DNA of 26,539 nt from a virus, in the IMG/VR virus record IMGVR_UViG_3300037672_001094, positions 1 to 26,539 of that record; one strand, written 5' to 3'. This document shows, one piece after another, positions 24,001 through 26,539 of this stretch. Position 1 is the first letter of the stretch; the number at the start of each line of letters is the position of its first letter. Under the pieces are notes generated by a model, which searched no databases, had not been told where the DNA came from, and was given only the letters and a program-made list of their open reading frames with translations. Position numbers and translations under genes: made by a program.

Positions 24001-26539
24001 ATGATTACTTGGCTAGGGTTCGTGATGAATCAGACCCGACTTATACTCAACAGAGACAGGACGCCATCAACTTCTTCTCCAAACAATACATGGATTACCA
24101 TGTAGCACGGGAGATGGATAAAGGACTCAGTAAAAAGGATGCACGATTCAATGTGCAATTAGAATTAGAACAGAAAGGATCTTCTGCCAGAACGAAAGGC
24201 AAGGACTTGATGACTGAGTTCCTTAACTCATATGAGAAGAATGCAATTACCAAGGAGCTAGATATCTATGAATCGGCAGATGGTGGGCGCAGCATTATGA
24301 TGAACGAGAAGAAGTTCAAAGGCAGCGTCCTCAATGCACTTGCTAAGAATCTTAATCAGAAACAGAACATCCCATCGCCAATAAGAAGATTGCTTGGCGA
24401 GTATGGAGATGAGTCAGCAGCTGGTAACTTAAGCCACACTCTTGTCCATACCGCTACAGTCATGGCTAACCAATCCTTCTTTAACCGAGTTGTTGAGTAT
24501 GGGAGTAAGGGTGATAACCCTTGGTTAGTTACGGAGGAGATGATCCAAGAAGATCTAGAACTTCCAGTGTCCCAGCAAAAGTATACGGGTTGGCAAAAGC
24601 TTAAAGCTGATGGAGGCCCAATGGATTGGAACCCCCTCAAAGGTTACTATACCAAGAAAGAAATCGTTAAGGACTTCGATGATCTAATCAACATGTCCAA
24701 GGCAGAGGTCGCTACCAAAGAGACAAGCAGCCCATCTGTGTATGTTGCAAGTAAACTATTAGGGTATCTCCACAGAGCTACTGGATTATCTTTGGCGGCT
24801 AAGACTCTTGGTTCAGTAGGATTCTATGTTCGAAACATGTTAGGTAACGCCATGTTCTTTGGCCCAATGCAGGGTTACGTAGGCGGAGTTGGTAAAGCAT
24901 TCGGGGAAGGTGTGGGCGTAGGAGCGGCATTCTTTGGGGACGCAGAAAACAGCAAGTCACAGATAGTCAGAGCCGCCTTAGGATCTAGGGCAGCTATGGA
25001 TGCAGAGCTTACAGTCTTAGCTTCGATGAATGTATTCGGAGACGAACTGGAAGCCAACCTCTTAAGAGATTTACTTACAGGACAGCTGACCATACCTTCC
25101 GCAGAAAACAAACTTGCTGGTATCGCAAAGAAGGTAGAGGACAAATTAAAGATAGGGAAGAAAGCTTACGACGAAGCAGTGGCTACTGCCACTAGGCTCG
25201 CTTCTGCAATGGACGCTTACTACAAGATTGGATTATATGAGTTTGAACTAGACACATTGTTGAGAGCAGCTAAGGCGGATCCAAAAGGTGGGGAGTTTGC
25301 AAAACTACTAGATGCTGATGGTAATCCTTCAGTTAACATGAAGAGAGCAGCGGCCATCAAAGTTAAGAAAACATCCCAAGCTTATAGCCAAGCACCCCCA
25401 ATAATCAAAGGGCTTACTCGCCACCCAGTTGGGGTGTTGATAGCTCCATACGTAAGGTTCGCGGCAGAGATTCCTAGAGTTACTTTGAATACCATCTCTT
25501 TAATTAGGGAAGAAAAGAGGCAGGGAAAAACAAACCCTGTCATGAGGGCACGTTACATGAAGAGAGTGGCAGGCATGCTAAGTACAATGTCCTTCACGTT
25601 CGCAGTGCCAATATTCCTCAAGATGTTAGCTGAAATAGGTGAAGACGAAGATGAAGCTTTGAGGTTGGGCATGCCTTTCTACTTGAGAGATCACACCTTC
25701 TACTACCTCAAAGAAAAGGACGGGGATATATGGTCATTAGATCTCACATACCTCAACCCCTTCTCAGTTATTGCTGACCCAGTAGCCAGATCTTTTGAAA
25801 CACTATTCGACGAGGGGGAGATCAATCCTGTTGAGGCAGGGTCAGAACTACTTGGTGGTTTGTTTAGACCTTACTTCAACGAGCAGATATTATCGGGTGC
25901 TGTAACGGATGTCGTTACAAATGAAAATCAATATGGTAATAAGATAAGATACGGGGATGACATGGGTAAGAACTTCCTAAGAAGTTTCAAATATGTCTGG
26001 GAGAAAGCTTATGAGCCTAGATCATTAGCAAAACTTCGCCAGACTTTCAGAGCAATAGAAGGGGACAACCCTTCGAACGATATGTTTGCCAGCCCACTAG
26101 GACTTATCTTCGGTGAACTCCTACCAGTAAAACCATACAAGGTAGACCTCAACAGTAACCTTAGGAATTATCTGAAAGCACACACAGATGATTACAGAGA
26201 AATAAACTCAAAGCAAAACGCTTTGCTCAGTCCTAAGACCAGTATGTTGGATGGTGATATATACAATATCTACGATGACATCCACAATACTCGACTAAGT
26301 TTGAACAATGATTTCCGAAGAATCACGAGGGCTTACAACAACTTAGGCGTAAGCTGGAGTGAGATCCAAGCACAAGCGAAGTCGCGAGGCGTTAGCAAAG
26401 AACGATTAACAATGAACTACAACGGCTGGATGAATAAACCTGTCTTATCTAAGTTCATAGAAGAAAGGTTACAGGCAACCGAAACAGGTAGATCAAGATC
26501 CCGTAAGTTCTTTAACTACTCAAATAAAGACGAAAGATA
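15072..26539 (+). CDS. Giant multidomain virion-type protein (at least 3,822 aa), 3' end outside window
   Basis: The frame opens at ATG 15072 and contains no stop through the last base, giving 3,822 codons. Residues 1-480 are soluble and acidic. Hydrophobic, Gly/Ala-rich helical stretches occur near 538-590, 642-665, 698-725 and 818-835, with an amphipathic EGFEEGLDEFF helix at about 785. Helical linkers fill 850-1250. A gluzincin-type site (HELSH, 1691-1695) is followed by a degenerate one (EEVAH, 1932-1936), a DNA-glycosylase-like segment (2200-2380) and a long coiled coil (2780-2950). Then come segments typical of 'large polyvalent' phage proteins (GLYITRRYRMFED at 2964) and late hydrophobic stretches near 3250, 3452 and 3501. 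This suits an ejected internal virion protein with several activities, possibly self-processed. It starts 33 bases after the previous gene, without a Shine-Dalgarno sequence. Confidence 0.85.
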   Translation, partial: MTDPSNLNSPFVETTYQDWSSANPYENPLESYGRYTENVRNEYLDAGKYDEIVEKQLNYNLSRVLSSEGILNEENAEEIGDTISSFSKLDLGSSIKTLLDEEDPENQYLSDEDKQKFNLYATAQEVDEDASPFDIDPEQALELSEIVRKANEKKFTDKFKRGELLAAVIEDEEGNEFFLGGDIPEGMTESEVIKESAKYGVTPKHLFNLRYKREEHPQGKGLKRYEVDQRLLAEREVREVLENIDPANKAALYGLAKNYGENATWDNFDKFNDWATDGFGDFLRTFRIGWNDLVGDDEERDELIDDSFKDTLEEHYQERTDIAKLQLIGDLSRATGFSGELLEDVVSELIVKYAFEGDAKENVKPFLKYTDNAEELGQNVYQTRYSGVLVANELMLSPVEFRAALKQANVTEAEAAQAEAQRQLAVVDNFERISGLLSKDDAFSEEWGDALIEGRQLGLSNSSILEKFKAEFDFSPTLHRLKGVGSSVWEGLTSIAYGVGAAMDTDWGREGLLEIAEDNAHDREVAKVFGLEMGGGQDFAEAIAPLFADALVTAGLVILTKPTAGTSLAALASYTGAKATASASARVVISAASRGMLKTVGKETVEQAAQRVLKSGALKGATKERTLAVVKAYNGNIASKLGVGTAAFIPAATRSGANTYGAVYKTVSDDLTLKHKGQDGQWEEGWSEDRVKEESHDKAFGSALTAGTITGLLTSTFSALGKGGLEDAFLQGMSFRQMRQITSNVLGRNVGDDTFKELIKKALKKVTRKHALIAAPTKFAKSSLDEGFEEGLDEFFNIMVQDIYTNQDTEMFDRMQQVWHGFVLGAALGGAGNIVSKAAKNIAPNKFLDRGAAAQVEQEVFKQFEADVEAEGLGAQLRESGSPATAAEAERQVRQYKRSERPEMEARLSSAAIDEEEDAVSEADVIIDEETKELTQEDLDRLNYELQTEVTSEAIQAEIANMQAQNLQQGNNPDVEGTAAEQALADSEGTAVAGSVAITSQHTAKKINQDYKQDYEATLLSVDAKRKLHQKMEKRIMALSGNPAIRATRELKLAENEGRAFSRKKAAFMRMKAKETLDANLVKQAESDAKGTKEIKAAGIDPLVNAGFAHQLTVDQLERLGVSTNKMDRAALNTLGKELKKRIQEKYPVQTDSFTKKASSMPKVYGGQGKVFLDEKGNGIFNNDPVAMLTFLESGIPIPVPSTAIDSGTLNPSFELSTGSGQRYVTDIRVQESGGTVSANTAFNKVGVLEEDYSVIANLASRLNELKQNVNLNQLEDLKVVNPFNTRTKSIKLSTIYDRVKDFNTFTNIFENIYATDSSYKGMSKAFKDTANIAASLEMQISVLEYAQNVSANAEVDPVPFNASEVLRRQGKYAMGQQVARKKRATRSFVSVLDPNSKLYQSTNVGEVAKDNYVAPKPNPLPPLPTRKVKDYGETLIEEGVEAMKGSTELLARVAKVVNEEYHNDAGRAFDLEPDELFDELIQFVSKGAFNNNQPLVDLQSDLKRGLFGGQGQTVRKVFRTLSLMNPNVDVSIENDPAFLQEFKADLQQIAGADYTVTDDQVVTFYTDISMSQEANHQRAIVNGRSMDINESINRTHLEGLGISDNSPEGVINALEKLTTFKNKKSALSPLGAAAEVFLIDTAFIRKIKFSFEATAANYAGKTYTDRNGVTNIVINIARDAEGGVAQTLVHELSHAFTNRVIDLPAEARTPEQNNAINRVESLIKLLRKRAARENAPDSVLYGLTNIEEFSAAIMTSRDFQTFLSGMKVGEGQRSFLARALEAISRLIARAGKAQAKADKAMQDVLTLVGKREFPDPESRTGFTNHVAATVNRRQTSRSRLATSIGMAEDITVNEALDNAAVEYFSFVVDYVPDEINVVMDNTTDVIAEWDAETESIIFNGRRAAAKVNQMVAAVGGAPIRRDHILAAILNEEVAHVASFARLSKAEIQELMASLNDVDAQSIIEQYYPEGERAAALERFRSEDAAVSEGERFILVEEQLRIHVQKVLRGSETNEQVNFLLENPTTLGTVKAYFKNYLTKITYARKLKDVSPEMRDAVNRVVAEVRAMEAGYRLTPNGMHFDINNPEGGLNQILKQLEMHQSITPREDDDTASLQSRLGSDTDLKLSDFDVDSFPSEFDLFKTKGGKIKGAPPQVKSNKGVEKLMDRLKQLTIEGSVGRFWYEDAADKILEISNGDLVEAEKFTALLAIYSPQTGVEVNTYFAVRAYEQHANGVSREDYQVKTKVQDDKARAVLYDTAPWKGRKTDNFYKNLMFHLVSKASPEDLASMQIDTEFLNDIQQPVTVDMWVYRAMGYDTIGLTDDKGQGAFGFSEKLINRLAYALNQNRAPEAAPYQAHQIQAMLWTAIKARSEDKDVKKKTEAQSIRAGDLKIIYPQGKKTRKFPSKEGERKHQLRWTKNALAAEGVDFLEASRSFDYFVNSMGLTATWEVIASEQTPIGKKLAAMTTEQKRSFTEQAMQLIVDPVTGEDTLARDLGIAISTAKMSMGGYAGGVTPNVLSTLYPNKPAGDYDDDAIRSYSRSLQYIFMQDAVPWSRLVKTTKEDLHYKVVNENGRTIRKFDSQGAAEDYAAKAEKDYTVVGGEQSSGINLAFDGELTENKLQEIQDYLSSVNSDLGLTQISDNEVIVVNYKMDYNNMLPVLTDEEFANKIIERYGKETEQTYFTTVGEYGYHDWATDNEGAAILETSPRFTPDVQERVRDRRERFLQISTDTEGTVTPRLQSRHGANSYIPKEIDADTVDFSNWVEMLDIPLMEFGTYKSPSTLFGKLIKGYADRDLIRLKEERDSYVREAKKLGEDFKQKHDRLIKEEAANGVEIPPELISRASGSNQGTQLTDEQADSVEARFDKERAKANRATDPKKRNLLLAIAEKNKVENTKNLRKENRKALLADRDQALKDLLAISSRAHTMILDLRKLIDDLSAQGNELFSDFIQGKDEFNAVFDMNGGLYITRRYRMFEDNDYLARVRDESDPTYTQQRQDAINFFSKQYMDYHVAREMDKGLSKKDARFNVQLELEQKGSSARTKGKDLMTEFLNSYEKNAITKELDIYESADGGRSIMMNEKKFKGSVLNALAKNLNQKQNIPSPIRRLLGEYGDESAAGNLSHTLVHTATVMANQSFFNRVVEYGSKGDNPWLVTEEMIQEDLELPVSQQKYTGWQKLKADGGPMDWNPLKGYYTKKEIVKDFDDLINMSKAEVATKETSSPSVYVASKLLGYLHRATGLSLAAKTLGSVGFYVRNMLGNAMFFGPMQGYVGGVGKAFGEGVGVGAAFFGDAENSKSQIVRAALGSRAAMDAELTVLASMNVFGDELEANLLRDLLTGQLTIPSAENKLAGIAKKVEDKLKIGKKAYDEAVATATRLASAMDAYYKIGLYEFELDTLLRAAKADPKGGEFAKLLDADGNPSVNMKRAAAIKVKKTSQAYSQAPPIIKGLTRHPVGVLIAPYVRFAAEIPRVTLNTISLIREEKRQGKTNPVMRARYMKRVAGMLSTMSFTFAVPIFLKMLAEIGEDEDEALRLGMPFYLRDHTFYYLKEKDGDIWSLDLTYLNPFSVIADPVARSFETLFDEGEINPVEAGSELLGGLFRPYFNEQILSGAVTDVVTNENQYGNKIRYGDDMGKNFLRSFKYVWEKAYEPRSLAKLRQTFRAIEGDNPSNDMFASPLGLIFGELLPVKPYKVDLNSNLRNYLKAHTDDYREINSKQNALLSPKTSMLDGDIYNIYDDIHNTRLSLNNDFRRITRAYNNLGVSWSEIQAQAKSRGVSKERLTMNYNGWMNKPVLSKFIEERLQATETGRSRSRKFFNYSNKDER
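20040..20400 (+). other. Zinc metallopeptidase (gluzincin-like) domain inside the giant protein
   Basis: Residues about 1657-1777. A strand (NIVINIA) is followed by QTLVHELSHAFTN, with His1691, Glu1692 and His1695 forming the HExxH site. After a 50-residue helical insert, YGLTNIEEFSAAIMT supplies Glu1748 or Glu1749 as the likely third zinc ligand. This spacing and the 'EEF.A' ending are typical of peptidase-like domains in large phage and conjugative-element proteins. Possible roles are self-processing of the giant protein or attack on host envelope proteins during entry. All canonical residues are present. Confidence 0.7.
21540..22200 (+). other. HhH-GPD DNA glycosylase-like (DUF7178-like) domain inside the giant protein
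   Basis: Residues about 2157-2377. The order is a helix with LAIYSPQTGVEVNTYFA, then APWKGRKTDNFYKN (hairpin-like, with Lys2264 in GRKT as in endonuclease III), then VTVDMWVYRAMGY with Asp2305 where the family has VDTH..R. A helix with QIQAMLWTA follows. The Lys-to-Asp distance (41 residues) is longer than in endonuclease III because of an insert. Similar arrangements occur in phage proteins grouped as DUF7178. Base-excision activity on phage or host DNA is a hypothesis. Confidence 0.45.
23940..24270 (+). other. Large-polyvalent-protein-type segment inside the giant protein
   Basis: Residues about 2957-3066 begin with FDMNGGLYITRRYRMFEDNDYL and continue through charged helices (FFSKQYMDYHVAREM, then FNVQLELEQKG). 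A 'YITR-Y-FED-YL' start recurs in very large phage virion proteins. No catalytic residues stand out. It probably acts as a structural or binding module. Confidence 0.4.

Overview
The window is a contiguous piece of a tailed double-stranded DNA phage genome, most likely a marine or environmental podovirus-like phage with a Gram-negative (diderm) host. The assignment rests on a terminase, a family A DNA polymerase, a primase-helicase, a lysis cassette with an outer-membrane-type lipoprotein, and a giant virion-type protein. No portal, capsid, integrase, repressor, tRNA, IS or CRISPR is visible. Portal and capsid genes probably lie beyond the right end. Both ends cut through genes: the left end opens inside a structural gene, and the right end is still inside the giant gene.

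Layout: (1) 3-2594, plus strand: the end of the late block, with a structural protein followed by a very compact lysis module (two small holin-like membrane proteins, a coiled-coil/lipoprotein pair in overlapping frames resembling spanins, and an amidase endolysin), then a degenerate zincin-like protein and a PD-(D/E)XK nuclease-like protein. (2) 2560-10294, minus strand: the replication block, transcribed right to left. It runs from a terminase small subunit-like HTH protein through two small unknowns, a RuvC-like resolvase, a Cas4/RecB-like nuclease with a four-Cys cluster, a probable DNA-metabolism protein, a small coiled-coil protein and family A DNA polymerase to a primase-helicase. Most neighbours overlap by 1-8 bases. 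The block converges on region 1 with a 35-base 3' overlap. (3) 10321-26539, plus strand: the large terminase, diverging from the small subunit across only 26 bp, then a near-consensus sigma70 promoter, then three genes resembling an internal virion (ejection) protein set: a disordered, repeat-bearing 592-aa protein, a 366-aa coiled-coil protein, and a protein of at least 3,822 aa.

The giant protein is the most unusual element. It carries hydrophobic helical stretches near both ends, a HExxH gluzincin-type peptidase signature, a second degenerate zincin-like site, a segment resembling the HhH-GPD DNA glycosylase core, and late segments typical of 'large polyvalent' phage proteins. Other notable signals are a promoter whose predicted start site falls on the ATG of the 592-aa gene (leaderless mRNA), near absence of Shine-Dalgarno sequences, leucine at the PolA '762' position, and a strong RNA hairpin immediately before the polymerase start codon.

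Working model: the minus-strand operon replicates and processes the genome; the terminase packages it; proteins from the promoter at 12105 enter the capsid and are ejected with DNA; the lysis module at the end of the same late direction releases progeny. All functions come from motifs read by eye; no database search was possible.
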